A stretch of 64,000 bases of DNA, from the NCBI GenBank assembly GCA_940671915.1, contig CALNVZ010003429.1:29304491-29368490 (forward strand). Direction: 5' to 3'. This DNA comes from Paracentrotus lividus. Lineage: Eukaryota; Echinodermata; Echinoidea; Camarodonta; Echinidae. The position numbers and the translations under genes were made by a program. Of this stretch, positions 1 through 12,005 are shown in pieces; position 1 is the first letter of the stretch; every line of letters begins with the position of its first letter. The notes under the pieces are model-generated. The model saw only the letters and a list, made by a program, of their open reading frames with translations, did not search any database and had not been told where the DNA came from.

Positions 1-125
1 TGCGGGGAACCTGTCCTCCGGGGGAGCTGTCTTCCGGGGGAGTTGTCCTCCGGGGGAGTTGTCCTCCTGGGGAGCTGTCCTCCGGGAGTTGTCCCCGGGG
101 GGTTTTGCTCCGGGGGAGATGTCCT
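1..125. repeat. GC-rich 15-16 bp minisatellite
   Basis: Imperfect tandem copies of a unit close to GGGGGAGTTGTCCTCC run from the window edge to about 125. The array abuts the reverse-transcriptase frame at 131 and keeps it open, but replaces the residues expected there, so it looks like a later expansion or junction and not LINE protein. Confidence 0.85.
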
Positions 126-130
126 AGAAC

Positions 131-1285
131 CATGTTACTGACATGAGATGTAAGTGAGAAGGTTGAGTCAATGAATATGCCAAGATTCTTAACTTTATAA
201 GAGAGTACTATTTCATTATCACATACATTGAGTTTCAGATTGGTTAGATGTTCAGAAGATTGTTTTGTACGGCAAAGTACAGTGAATTCGGTTTTAGAAA
301 TGTTTAACTTGAGAAAGTTGGAAGTCATCCATTTGTTAATCTCAGCAATACATGCAGAAATTCTTTGTAACACTTCTTGAACACTTGCTCGTGAATGGGG
401 ATCAAAAGCATCATATAGCTGAATATCATCAGCATAGATAAGATCAAAAAGATTGTGCTTACGAATGATATTTGAAACAGGAGTGATATATACATTGAAC
501 AATATAGGACCCATAATAGACCCTTGCGGAACACCATATTCACAAGTCCAGGGTGCTGAAACTTCCTCTGAGATTTTTACACGGGACGTCCAGCCAGTAA
601 GATATGAGCGCATCCACTGTAAAGCGACATTTGACACTTTGAAATTGGATTCTAGTCGTCTTAACAAAATCCTGTGGTCTACAGTGTCAAAGGCTGCGCT
701 CAGATCCAGAAGAACAAGAACAACTGCTTTCCGTCTATCGAAACGAGCAAGTGTGTCATTTTGGAACTTTAGAAGAGCAGTTTCGGTGCTGAAATTCATT
801 CGATATGCTGATTGCATGTTATCATATAAATTGTTAGTGGTAAGGTATTCAACTAATTGAGACGCCGCAGCTTTCTCAGTGACTTTAGTTACAAAACTTA
901 GATTACTGACAGGTTTATAATTTATTACATCTTGACAATCTAGAGTACTTGTCTTAAGCACAGGTGTAATTATGGCCTGGTGGCATGCGACAGGAAAAAC
1001 TCCTGATTGTAAAGAGGAATTCACCACCTTGGTGAGTGCTGGTATATGGAATGCAAGATATTTCTTTAAATGCCACGATGGTTCAACATCCAACGAGCAG
1101 GGCGAATTAGACATCTTGGCAATGATTAACTTTAGACTTTCTTCAGATATAATATCAAAGGTAGAGAAAGAGCATGCATTGTCACTTTGAGGGCAGTGAT
1201 CAAGTTCCTGATTACTGGGATTGTCTAGGCTCTCTCGAATCCTAAGGATCTTCTTAACAAAGAGTTCATTGAATGTCGTCATTAC
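131..1285 (-). mobile_element. CR1/L2-like non-LTR retrotransposon, reverse-transcriptase domain fragment
   Basis: Read on the minus strand, about 385 codons stay open without a stop. Visible in order are an upstream region with NSSLQSGVFP and ITPVLKTS, then the RT core: NYKPVSNLSF, the catalytic block LDLSAAFDTVDH, the EYGVPQGSIMGPILF loop, and the second catalytic block YADDIQLY, followed by the KTEFTVL and LGIFID thumb-side motifs. Both aspartate blocks are present, so RT chemistry could be intact, but the endonuclease is absent upstream of about 1285 and the C-terminus is replaced by the minisatellite below 131. The blocks fit the CR1/L2/jockey group of LINEs by family knowledge; exact clade is not assigned. 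It is a 5'-truncated copy with no known host role. The 135-residue plus-strand reading frame over 453-860 is its antisense shadow. Confidence 0.9.
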
Positions 1286-2250
1286 ACATCAAAATAATGA
1301 TGGCATTATCCCAGTAAACCTCACTATTACCATTGCGTACAGATAGGTAGTTCAATGTAAAAAAAAAAGGATATATTAAGGCACATTCTTCAGTTACTCC
1401 TATTTATATATCTTTGTATTTATTTCTTTCTTTATGTATTCTTATAAATCATTTTCACAAAGGAGCCTATAATGTAACAAGCTTTGCTTTTAACTAAGGC
1501 TCCTTCATATTTCTTTTTTTCTTATGCTACTGATGTCATTCGTTTTATGATTTATCAAATAATTTATAGTATCGAAATGACATATAATTGTTGTTTTTAT
1601 TATTGTTCGATTGAATATGTAAATAAAAAGCGAACTGAACTGAACTGATCTCCTTCCTGGGACATGACTGTGTGAGTACTCTTTTTTAATTCCTTATGTT
1701 TCAGTTCACAGATAGCGTTATTTTTTTCACATAGATTAATGCTATAATCACCAACGCGAAAAATTATGTCTTGCCATATCAATTTATAAATTGTGTGTAT
1801 TAACAACAATATTAACAATCACATTAAATTATGAAAATTGAAATTTAATTCTAATAATCAATATAGGAGACAATTTTCTTTTAGATTACTTGTATCTGAA
1901 AGAGGAGAATATTGGATTTGAGGCACGACTTTCGGATTCTGAAGTGGCTCTCAAAGACAAGTATATGAGCCGAAAATGCAAAAGCAGGTAGGCCTACAAC
2001 AATAAGTCATGATGATGCAAGCCATGGCGGCGACCCCTGGGCCCCTTGCTCCCATTATTTGATAATTGCCGTAACGTTAACTAATTGTGCCTCCTGTATT
2101 AATTCCTGTCTTCATGATAAAATGTTTTGTTTTTTGTTTTTTTGCTCAAATTCTTGTGACAAAATGCATTTTTTTTAATCGTATCTTTAAAACGTCTTCT
2201 AATATTTCAGATTTGACGTCTCTGACAAGCTGGTGAAACAGTACCTTGCC
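1286..2250. other. Intergenic, AT-rich, no gene seen
   Basis: No exon with splice sites or recognisable domain was found. It holds homopolymer runs (A about 1359-1368) and ordinary AT-rich sequence. The 72-residue minus-strand frame at 1600-1818 has no recognisable features. Confidence 0.6.
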
Positions 2251-2639
2251 ACTACGTCCAATGCCATTTCGTCCAAAAGCCATGTCGTCTAATGCCAATC
2301 GGTCCAATACCATTTGGTCCAATAGCCATTTGGTCCAAGAGCCAGTTGGTCCAATTGACAGTTGGTCCAATTGCCATTTCGTCCAATAACCACTTGGTCC
2401 AATTGCCACTTCGTCCAATAGCCATTTGGTCCGATGCCATTTGGTCCAATAGCCATTTGGTCCAATGGCCATTCGGTCCAATGCCATTTGGTCTAATAGC
2501 CATTTGGTCCAATGCCATTTGGTCCAATAACCATTTGGTCCAATAACCATTTGGTCCAATGCCATTTGGTCCAATAGCCATTTGGTCCAATGCCCATTTG
2601 GTCCAATAACCGGCGCGGATCTAGAGGCCTGTTAATAAT

Positions 2640-2860
2640 AATTAAAAAAAAGGGGGGGGGGGGAACACGGATAAACGAAGGACCGACCCGATATATATGA
2701 CTTATCCCTATGGATGATACAAATTTAACGCCTACACCTGCCCCTCCCCCCCCAAAAAAAATAAATAAATAAAAAAAAAAATAAATAAATAAATTAATTA
2801 AATAAATAAATAATAATAAAAATAATAATAATGAAAAAAAAAGGGAAATCCCAACTATAT
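2640..2860. repeat. Low-complexity A/G and AAAT-rich tract
   Basis: A run of A and G at 2643-2663, then AATA/AAAT-type simple repeats to about 2845, lying inside the foldback interior. Confidence 0.9.
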
Positions 2861-3267
2861 GGCAGAAATACTGCAGATACTTGATCAGAAATGTAAGAAA
2901 GGACGCTTAAAACACTTTGTTTTCAGTCCCTCTAGATGTAAAATCTGTTGCTCGCGCTTCGCGCTCGCAAATTTTTATTTTGGGGATGATAGGCCCAATG
3001 TTTTTCAGAAGAAATTACAACGCAATGAAATTATTCTACAAAATGTTAATTTCTATCCCCACCTCCTTTTTACCCATTTGTTTTGTTGAGTTTGTGTTTC
3101 TTTTCCCGTTTGTTTGTTTGTTCAGAGTTATCCAATGAATGTAATCAGATATTGGGGATTTCATTAGATTTTTTAACTTGGGGTGTATTTTATGACTTTG
3201 ATATTGAATATATTGACTTTCATTTGATATTTTCGAGGAGCTGTCTTTTTTTTTTAAAGTAAATGTT

Positions 3268-3380
3268 TATTGCTTTCTCTCTCTCTTTCTCGTTCTTTCT
3301 CTCTCTTTCTCTCTGTCTCTCCTGTTCGCTCTTTCTCTCGCTCGCGCGTTGTCTCTCTCTTTCTCTCTCTATATATATTT
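3268..3380. repeat. CT-rich microsatellite
   Basis: Imperfect TCTCTCTTTCTC repeats, followed by a TTTTG pentamer run at about 3490-3522 in the same foldback interior. Confidence 0.9.
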
Positions 3381-3492
3381 CTTGCACAAGGCATGGTTCA
3401 GTTAATTAGGACATTGAATTATTAGTTGTTTTTTTTTTTTTTAATTTGTAATTTTAACAGCATTTTTTTTCTTTTCTTTTTTTGTGCTGTTG

Positions 3493-3523
<31 letters not shown>

Positions 3524-4084
3524 TTAACAAATTAATGGCAAGCGAGAAATAATCTTATGAAAACAGAAGAATTAAATTTTTAATTTTCAGATCTGAGGAG
3601 AAAATTATTGTACATTGTATATCTGAGCTAAGGAAAGTCAATAGCGTTCACAAAAAGGATGAATAATGTGGGGGAGTAGGGTGTATGAGAGGCAAGAGCC
3701 GAGGGTATAGGCATGCAGACCTGCATAGATTATACACATTAGACCAAATGGGCATTGGACCAAATGGCTATTGGACCAAATGGCTATTGGACCAAATGGC
3801 TATTGGACCAAGTGGCAATTGGACCAAGTGGCTATTGGACCAAATGGCAATTGGACCAAATGGCAATTGGACCAAGTGACTCTTGGACCAAATGACTATT
3901 GGACCAAGTGGCTATTGGACCAAATGGCTTTTGGACCAAATAGCATTGGACCGATTGGCATCAGACGATATGGATATTGGACCAAATGGCATTGGACGTA
4001 GTGGCTATAAACCGGTGAAACCAAATTAACATCGTCCGTCATGCTAGTGTGTCAAGACAGCAGCAAGAACATCGCGGCAGAAAA

Positions 4085-4510
4085 GCTCGACGGACTTGCT
4101 TTTACACCATGACCGACTAGCTGTAAAGCTAGTCCTGCTCAAAAGCTCGTCAGTCTGGGCATCACCACGACTAGCTTTTATGCTAGTCCATCAAACTAGT
4201 CAGTCACGACGGACGAGCTTTAAAATTAGTCTGTCGTGACCGACTAGCTTTAAAGCTAGTCTGTCATGACCGACTAGCTTTCTGGAAAGCTATTCCGTCG
4301 TGACCGACGAGCATTAAAACTCGTCCGTCTTGACGGATTAACTTCACGGACTAGCTTTCAAGCTAGTCCGTAGAGACCGACGAGTTTTGAAGCTAGTCCG
4401 TAAAAACCGGGTTGCGTTGAAGGAAAGCTAGTCCGTCGTGACCGACTAGTTTTAAAGCTAGTCAGTCTGGGCATCACTACGACTAGCTTTAAAGCTAGTC
4501 GGTCTACCCG
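4085..4510. repeat. Array of palindromic CTAGCTTTAAAGCTAG units
   Basis: At least ten copies of a palindromic core such as GACTAGCTTTAAAGCTAGTC are separated by short spacers like CGTCGTGACC or CAGTCTGGGCATCAC. Each unit can form a hairpin. It lies just outside the minisatellite foldback and may be its own element; no outer inverted repeat was found. Confidence 0.85.
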
Positions 4511-4576
4511 TTTAGGTTTTCAATATGTGCATCACTATAATAATTAAATTCCATAATAATATTTTTATTGTAAGAG

Positions 4577-4578
<2 letters not shown>

Positions 4579-4610
<32 letters not shown>
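4579..4610. repeat. CA microsatellite
   Basis: About 16 uninterrupted CA dinucleotides. Confidence 0.95.
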
Positions 4611-4612
<2 letters not shown>

Positions 4613-5547
4613 ACTTGCTTTTAAAACTGTCAACCGTGTCAGTGCTTAAAAACAGCTGTGGTTAACAACGACAACATTCTAAATACATTTTATATAGTTG
4701 CTTGGGTTTATATGGACATTCTTGATTGTATGACCTTTTAGATTTGTTACTATTGACATGCTTGGTTGCGTTGGTTGGTGTGGCTTTTTATTTTGGTCAT
4801 GGTTATTGAAATCGTACGTGGTTGGGCTCGTGAATCAAGATGGCTGGTTGGTTGGGTTCGTTAATCGAAATGGTTGATTGGTTGGGCTTTTTACTGAAAC
4901 GGCTGTGGGGGTGTGTTGTGACATTGCCTGCTTGAGCTATCTGATCAATTTAAAGGTTAAACACGTTTTGTTTATGACTATAGTCATTTTACAAATGCCT
5001 ACAAAATAAAGGGTGTCAAAGAGGTTAAATATTTATGTGTACTTACATGCATTTAATGAATGATCTTCTTAAGACAGTTGGCGGAGGAAGGCAAAGCATC
5101 ACTGGTGAGAGGAAGAAAATGACCTGTTTTTAGTCGTGGATTACTAGCCGATGCAATACAATCACAATCGCATTTATATCCATAAACATGTCTGTGCTTG
5201 GAAATGCGTAATCATGATTCCTGACATAATATTCGGAAAGTGAGATCACTTTGATTTTGAATCAATCTGCTTTGTTTATAATTTTCTTGCAGTTATTATT
5301 TCAATCCGAACAATCGACCTTTTCACTTTATTTCATCAATTATTTTTACCGCTTACTTTTTTTAACGTAGATGTATTTATTATTATTTTTTTTTCTTTCA
5401 TTTTTTACATAAGGATATTACCAATGAAAGACATGTCCTGCCCTGTCCATGCAGTGGTAGTAGTACTTCTAGTATTAGAAGTTAGTAGAAAAAGTAATAG
5501 TAGTAGTAGTAGTAGTATAGTGGTAGTAGAATTAGATAAAGTTGTGG
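4611..5547. other. Intergenic, no gene seen
   Basis: AT-rich DNA with a loose 40-45 bp repeat around 4740-4900 (GGTTGGTTGGGTTCGTTAATC-like words) and a short TAG run at 5490-5520. No coding signal. Confidence 0.55.
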
Positions 5548-5549
5548 TA

Positions 5550-6417
5550 CACTGTGAAAAAAAAACTATGTGCTCCATTGCAATTATTCCATGATTTTCT
5601 TACGTAGATTTAACTTTAAAAAGACACTAAAGTTAAAACATTCAAATTAAGTCTTACTAACTCAAAATGTAAGTGTAGTTGAATTCACTCATTTTTGTAA
5701 AGGTACAATAAACATTTAGCAATATTCAGGTAATTCTAACTTCCTTTGATTAAGTAAATTTAACTTCAATTAAGCACATTTCTTTTAAATAGTTATTACT
5801 AAAAAGAAAATCAAGTTGAAAGTACTTTTTTTTCAATGAACGCCTTATTACATAATACATGAATATTCATTAGGAGCAAGTAAATGTTTATAATTTAAGA
5901 TATCTGTAATATATGCATTTTTGCTTGAAATTGTTTTCGATTAGGGTGTGTAAAAAAGTTCATATTTTTGTTGGAGCAAAGAAAGAGCAACGTTAAACAG
6001 CAGCTCAACTAATTTTTTTTTTTTTTTGTACTTTTTTTTTTTTAGGTTGAAGGAAGAAGTTCTCACTGTTTTATTTGTTAGGACGCACTGTTTTAGATAA
6101 GTATAAATGCCAGTACCTTATCAGTTACTGGTAAGTGACAAAATGTAGTCTGATATTTGGTTTAAAAACGTAGGTTGAAATGATGTCAGTGGACTTTCGT
6201 GCTTAGAAAGTCCCCTCCAACATTTTTTTTTTTTTTAAGATTCTTGTACTCAATTGAATTAAGTTTTACTCAATTTATTCAATGATAACTCCATATCATT
6301 TTCAGTAGAGACACTTAAAATAGCATGGAGTTGTTAATACTCCAACAAATTAAAGCAGTTTCTTACAATAATTCAATTAAGTAATACGAAGGGTTTTTTT
6401 TTTTTTTTTTTACAGTG
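5550..6417. mobile_element. TA-flanked MITE, CACTGTnAAAAA termini
   Basis: The left end CACTGTGAAAAAAAAA and right end TTTTTTTTTACAGTG are inverted, and both ends are bounded by TA (5548-5549 and 6418-6419). The interior is rich in TAACTTTAA/AACTCA/TTGAATT words in both orientations and has no open frame, so it is non-autonomous. TA duplication suggests Tc1/mariner-type mobilisation, by family knowledge. Confidence 0.7.
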
Positions 6418-6440
6418 TATTAGTTTAGTTGTTATATTGT

Positions 6441-6443
6441 AGT

Positions 6444-6500
<57 letters not shown>
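6441..6500. repeat. TAG trinucleotide repeat, left part
   Basis: About 20 AGT/TAG units; the continuation lies at 7732-8010 on the other side of an inserted MITE. Confidence 0.95.
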
Positions 6501-6502
<2 letters not shown>

Positions 6503-7729
6503 CACTCTCAGAACGCTGGTAAAAAAAATGCATATTAAAACCAGTTGGTTAAAAATATTAACCAATAATGTATTAAAAAGAAAAAGTTGGTTAAAAAACA
6601 AGTTGGTTAAACGTGAAAAAGCATGGGTTGGTTAAAAAAGCCCAATTCCAATTTTAACCAATAGTTGGTTTTAAAAAATGGTCACGTGGAAGAAAAATAA
6701 CCAATGGGAAACGGGGATTTAACAAAGATACGCGCTCCGCTCCTCGCGCTAGAAATCTTGCGATTTCGATTTATACACGTAAGATATAGTGCGCCTATTC
6801 ATTATGCACGTATTTTGTTCGCGACGACAACAGGGTTTATACACAAGCTGACTGCTGGTCTGGCTGGACCTATCTTGACAATCTGATCAAAGTATATTGG
6901 TAGGTAGAAATGACTTGAAGATTATAGGCCTGTGATATAGGACTAACATGCATTATGTTTTGGACTACATGGCCAGTAGGCCTACGGTTCTTAATTATTT
7001 CGGTTGAGACGTTAGACCTAACGTTAGGTATCAAACTTGCTTGAAACTTATACAGCTCCGGTCTAGATTCTAACCAGCTTGGTCTTGGACTAATTCTTGA
7101 GGTCATAGATTTAATTGGCTAAAAATTTAAAACTAAAAGTTACGCTAGAACCATCACTTGCATCTAAATTTAGCCTAAATATTTTTAGACCTCTCGATGT
7201 GGATATAGTCCAATCGGCCTACTTGACTGGTTTTAGAGTGACGACCTTGGAATCTAAACGTAGAATCTAGGCCAGCATCTCGTTTCTATATTCTATATCT
7301 ATAATTAGATCCAGTTAGATCTCAGATACTGGACTACATTGTAGACCTAACGTCTGAACCGAAGTAATGGTATTGTACTGACTACTGGACCAATAATTAG
7401 GCTACTGTAGGCCTACCCTATTTAGGACAACAAATAATGCATGTAGTCATACAGGCATAACTCTTCATGTTATTTGTACCAATACTTTGATCAAATTGTC
7501 AAAAGGCCGGTCCAGTCCGGTCTATCCCTTGATTTTTTTAACCAACCATGATGTATTAAAAAAAGAAATTAACCAATTAAGTATTAAAAAATTTAACCAA
7601 CTAGGGTTGGTTAAAATATGTTAACCAACTGGGGTTGGTTAACGCGTTTAACCAACGGTTGATAAGTTCATATTTGAACCAACGGTTGGTTAAAATTTTG
7701 GCCGGTTGGTTAAAAATTTTCTGAGAGTG
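6503..7729. mobile_element. TA-flanked MITE with TTGGTTAAA subterminal repeats
   Basis: The ends CACTCTCAGAA and TTCTGAGAGTG are exact inverted repeats flanked by TA (6501-6502, 7730-7731). Both subterminal zones (about 6520-6700 and 7530-7715) are crowded with TTGGTTAAA and its complement in mixed orientations; the middle, about 6700-7530, is unique and has no convincing gene. The insertion splits a TAG microsatellite, which makes its borders unambiguous. Confidence 0.8.
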
Positions 7730-7731
7730 TA

Positions 7732-7788
7732 GTAGTAGTGGTAGTAGTAGTTGTAGAAGTAGTAGTAATAGTAGTAGTAGTAGTACTT

Positions 7789-7840
<52 letters not shown>

Positions 7841-7859
7841 CAGTAGTAGTAGTTAGTAA

Positions 7860-7912
<53 letters not shown>

Positions 7913-7956
7913 GTAGTAGGAGTAATAGTAGTAGTAGTAGTAGTAGTATTGGTAGC

Positions 7957-8005
<49 letters not shown>

Positions 8006-8012
8006 ATAATAG
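7732..8012. repeat. TAG trinucleotide repeat, right part
   Basis: Long, slightly interrupted TAG/AGT array. The 138-residue frame here is only poly-Val then poly-Ser from the repeat. Confidence 0.95.
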
Positions 8013-8112
8013 TAGTCCGAAAGAGAGATGGAGAGTAGTGGCAGAAAAAGCAAGCGTATCGTATACTCGTATGTTCCTCGCCTATTCGTTGCGTGTTCCC
8101 TTAGTGGGCAAA

Positions 8113-9790
8113 GTGGGTGGAGCTAGTTGTTATGGGCAACGAAGCGTTCGTTAACTTCTTTTCATGTTTTTCTCATGCTGTAAAATAATTCTGACGGCAA
8201 CATTCTAAAATCCACTGAAATACTCAAAAACTGGCAAAACGGTGAATATACACCTTTATGATATTGGTGTATCAAATAAACCAATTCATTGAACATTTTT
8301 TCTTTGGGGGGGGGGGGGGGGGGGTATCAGTTTTATGCATTTTGAAAGCATCATCAAAATGATAATAAAAATATAGAAATTATGTAAGCTTTCGTAAAAT
8401 TTTACTTTTTCAATATCTGGTAATTTTTTAATAGTTGGAAAATGTTATGACAATGAAATTAGAAGTTTTCTTAACTGATGCCGTTGTTTGCTTAGCTGTT
8501 ATAGTTTGTTTGACTTGAGGACACGCCGTTGAAATCAGGTAAAAACTTTCCCTTTTTTTACTTTTTTTTCGTAACATGTATATTTTATCGGCATGTCATT
8601 TGTTTATTTTTCATTTTTATTATAAAATCAATCATGGAGAAGAAAACTGGGAGTGTGGAAATACAGTGTATGTCTATGTTTCGTAGGATCATGCTGCTGA
8701 AAAGAGAAAACTGGGTCCATATTATATGAAAAAAAGTCGCCAAATTAAAAATGCCAGCGTACGGCGCCGCGTCTTTCGGCCCAGTCTAACGGCCCAGACA
8801 CCAGTCCCATTCCGGTATTACGTAATATTTCACACGTACCATGATGAATTATTGCTTGTAGGTAGCGTTTCTTCTAATTATTAGACATGTAGATTTTCAA
8901 GTTTACCTATAATAAGGATGCTCGGAAGATGCCCAACGCATATGGAAAGCTAAGAACAATTGTTAAAGTGTAAAGATCCGGTTTATGTTGAATGAAAATC
9001 ATTGGAAATATGCTGGCAACATGTCATCACCTTACTGAAGACAGCCACGGGAAAGCCACGGGAGCTGGTCGGTCTACGGTTACAATGATCAGGGGTTCGT
9101 TCAGTCTGATGTCTGGGCCGAAAGACGTGCCGATATCGATATCTCAACACATGCTCATTTTTATAATTTGGCGACTTTTTTTTCATGAAATATGAACCCA
9201 GTATTCTCTTTTCAGCAGCATTGATCCTAAAAAACATAGACATAAACTGTATTTCCACACTCCCAGTTTTCTTCTCCATGATCGATTTTATAATGAAAAT
9301 GAAAAATAAACAACTGACATGCCGATAAAATATACAAGTTACAAAAAAAAGTTAAAAAAAGGGAAAGTTTTTACCTGATTTCAACGGCGTGTCCACAAGT
9401 CAAACAAAATATAACATCTAAGCAAACAACGGCATCAGTTAAGAAAACTTCTAATTTCATTGTCATAACTTTTTCAAACTATTAAAAGTCACCAGATATT
9501 AAAAAAAGCAAAATTTTACAAAAGCTTACATAATTTTTATATTTTGAAGATCATTTTGATGTTGCTTTCAAAATGCATAAAACTGAAAAAAAAAAAATTC
9601 CCAATTGTTTGATGAATTGGTTTATTTAATACATCAATATCGAAAGGAGAGGTGTATATTCACCGTTTTCCAGTTTTTAGTATTTCAGTGGATTTTAGAA
9701 TATTGCAGTCAGACTCATTTTACATCATGAGAAAATCATGAAAAGAAGTTGACGAACGCTTCGTTGCCCATAACAACTAGCTAAACCCAC
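8113..9790. mobile_element. 1.7 kb foldback element
   Basis: Outer ends are inverted copies: GTGGGTGGAGCTAGTTGTTA at 8113 and its complement (with two changes) ending at 9790. The pairing continues through GGGCAACGAAGCGTTCGTTAACTTC, the ACACCTTTATGATATTGGTG zone and the AGAAAACTGGGAGTGTGGAA zone (about 8640 and 9265), so the arms are some 650 bp. The centre is near 8950. No open frame of a transposase is present. Confidence 0.85.
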
Positions 9791-9954
9791 AAGATCCGAG
9801 GACGAACATACGTGTATAGTTCTATAACACACCTCCAATCCAATCCATCCCAACGCACAAGTCAACAGCCGGAAGACATCGTACTTCTGTTAACAGAAAA
9901 CATGACAGATACTGTGCACAAGTTACTGTAAATCGAATTGGGTTTTCTTCTTCA

Positions 9955-9955
<1 letters not shown>

Positions 9956-10026
<71 letters not shown>
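9956..10026. repeat. TA dinucleotide repeat
   Basis: About 35 TA units; a MITE begins immediately to its right, consistent with TA-targeting insertion. Confidence 0.95.
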
Positions 10027-10027
<1 letters not shown>

Positions 10028-10030
<3 letters not shown>

Positions 10031-10479
10031 TCTGTGTCAAATAAAATGGTACAAATGGAAAACATTTTTTTTTTTTTATAGTATGAAGATTAATCACAGC
10101 CTGGTATTGTTTGGTATTTCCATAAAGCAGGAAGATCAGACTTTCACCTGCAATTTTTTTCATTACATTTGGCGTTGTAATTTTTGAAATATGCCTAGTT
10201 TTCTACAATCAAGAAAAATCAATTTTTCGCACGCCGTCCCATGCCTTTGTGTATAGGTTTCGCATAATGGCTATAAAGTGCTCAATTTTGATTTGTTCCT
10301 CGTCGCACAAAATATAGCCTAACTTTTGTTTAACGAAAGCAAATTATACAGAACAAAGCACATCAGCAAGGTAAAACTTTTGGCTTTATTTTGGTACCAC
10401 ATACACTCATTATTTGAAAATATTTCACACCTAAATAATTTTTTTTTCCGACTGTACCATTTTTTTTTTAAACAGACTA
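10028..10479. mobile_element. Small Tc1/mariner-like MITE, CAGTCTGT ends
   Basis: The left end CAGTCTGTGTCAAATAAAAT, then GGTAC, matches the inverted right end (GTACCATTTTTTTTTTAAAC then AGACT), both flanked by TA. The interior has a related copy at 60837-61225, which shares the GTTTGGTATTTCC and AAGAAAAATCAATTTT stretches. It is 452 bp and non-coding. Confidence 0.75.
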
Positions 10480-10507
10480 TAAATATATTTATATAATTTT
10501 TTTATAT

Positions 10508-12005
10508 AAACACAAAACAAAAAGAAAGTTCCCCCTATTTCAGATATCAATAACCAGGAGGAATTTTAAAAATCTAATTATATGTCCATGTAGGGAATCT
10601 ATTATTAGCTACCATAGGAGCGAATTTTAGGAAAAATCATCACGTCATGCTTCAGTGATTAATGGTTAAATGCAAAAATGTCATTTTTTGAAGTTCACAA
10701 ACCTAAAATCACAAATTTGATTTAATGATATCGGACCCATTTTCAGATTTCGAACAATTTACACGTCAGAATGTATGCAAAACGTGCTTCCCAACATACA
10801 GAAACGAAATTTGTTTCACATTTCACGGTTGAGTGAGCATGCAGCAAAAATTGCCCAAACTGCGATTTTTACTTCTTTGCCATGGTATAATCGATCTAAT
10901 GTGAGGGAATTCCTGTTTTGGAAGTGTATGCAACCAAAATCCATTCATTCACGGTTGAATGAGCCCATCAATCAACCAAAAAAAATAGGCTATTTTAGAA
11001 TTACGAAGAGCCATTGTGGTAATTTTATGCACTAGAAACCATCTCAATAACCTTTTCGGTTTTTTATTTATATTCTTTCGGCACGTGTCAATGATCCTAT
11101 GGCATTTATTTAAGAATTCATGCTTCAGTGAGCACGTGAGACTGGAAAAGCCCTTTTCTCACGTATGGACTAAAGTTCAAATTCTTACTTTGATTGAATA
11201 TAACAATTCTTGTTGGGGAGTACTTTTGATTTCATATTCACAAAAATCCCGTTGTTTCACGCCTTAGTGGGCACAAGATACAAGAAAATCATGCAAATGA
11301 GAAGAAAGTTTCGGGCTTCGTCATGGTTCAGTGACTTTTTGAATACGTAATTTGAATCAAGATCATGTTAGTTGGAGATCAGTTGAAGCTGTGTGCCAAG
11401 TTTCGTGACATAACTCACGGTAGAATTAACAATAATCATCAATGAAATCGGCCGAATTTCACATTTGTCAGGTATTGATTTCCTCCTCCATTGACTTTAT
11501 TTACAAAAGTTTAACAAAAGTGAAATTTGTCATATTTTAATTGTCATTTTTTTGTCCATTTGACAGTGAATCATTTTATGAAACTTTGCACATAGCTTCA
11601 ACTGGTCTCTAACTAGCATGATCGTTACTCAGATTACGTATTCGAAAAATCACTAAACCATGACGAAGCCAGAAACTTTCTTCTTATTTTCATGATTTTC
11701 TTGTATCTTGTGCCCACTGAGGCGTGAAACATCGGGATTTTTATGAAAATAAAGTCAAAAGTGCGCCCCGAAAAGAATTGTTATATTCAATCAAAGTAAG
11801 AATTTGAATTTTAGTCCGTACGTGAAAAAAAGGCCTTTCCAGTCTCACGTGCTCACTGAAGCATTAATTTTTAAATAAATGCCATAGGATCATTGACACG
11901 TGCCCAAAGAATATAAATAAAATCCCAAAAATGTTATTAAGATGCTTTCTAGTGCACAACATTACTACAATGGCTCTTCATAATTCTAAAATGGTCTATT
12001 TTTTG
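10508..12005. mobile_element. Foldback element, AACACAAAAC family, copy 1 (right end truncated)
   Basis: It starts TA-AACACAAAACAAAAAGAAAG and runs in parallel with the fuller copy at 22599-24456. Left-arm words such as AGCCATTGTGGTAATTTTATG (11011) return inverted at about 11950-11975. The right arm stops near 12005 in sequence that no longer matches, so about 450 bp of the arm is missing. The reading frames at 10775 and 11016 are arm sequence and not genes. Confidence 0.8.

Larger units (their letters stand above)
2253..4000. mobile_element. Foldback element with minisatellite arms
   Basis: The left arm (about 2253-2612) is an array of a 13-18 bp unit, TTGGTCCAATAGCCA and variants; the right arm (about 3742-4000) is the same array in reverse orientation, TTGGACCAAATGGC. 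The outer ends match as inverted repeats: both start GCCACTACGTCCAATGCC and then carry the same variant order (TCGTCTGATGCCAATCGGTCC-like, with a few changes). The interior (2613-3741) has homopolymers, CT- and TTTTG-rich microsatellites and one GCTCGCGCTTCGCGCTCGC hairpin near 2951. Reading frames across the arms (repeating DQMAIGPNGYWTKW) arise only from the repeat unit. Confidence 0.8.

Noticed and set aside
453..860. 135-residue plus-strand frame
   Set aside because: Antisense of the minus-strand reverse transcriptase, whose conserved motifs are clear.
2146..2590. Long minus-strand frames with DQMAIGPNGYWTKW repeats
   Set aside because: Open only because the minisatellite unit has no stop in those frames; several frames and both strands are open alike, and there is no start or splice context.
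7738..8154. 138-residue poly-Val/poly-Ser frame
   Set aside because: Pure translation of the TAG microsatellite.
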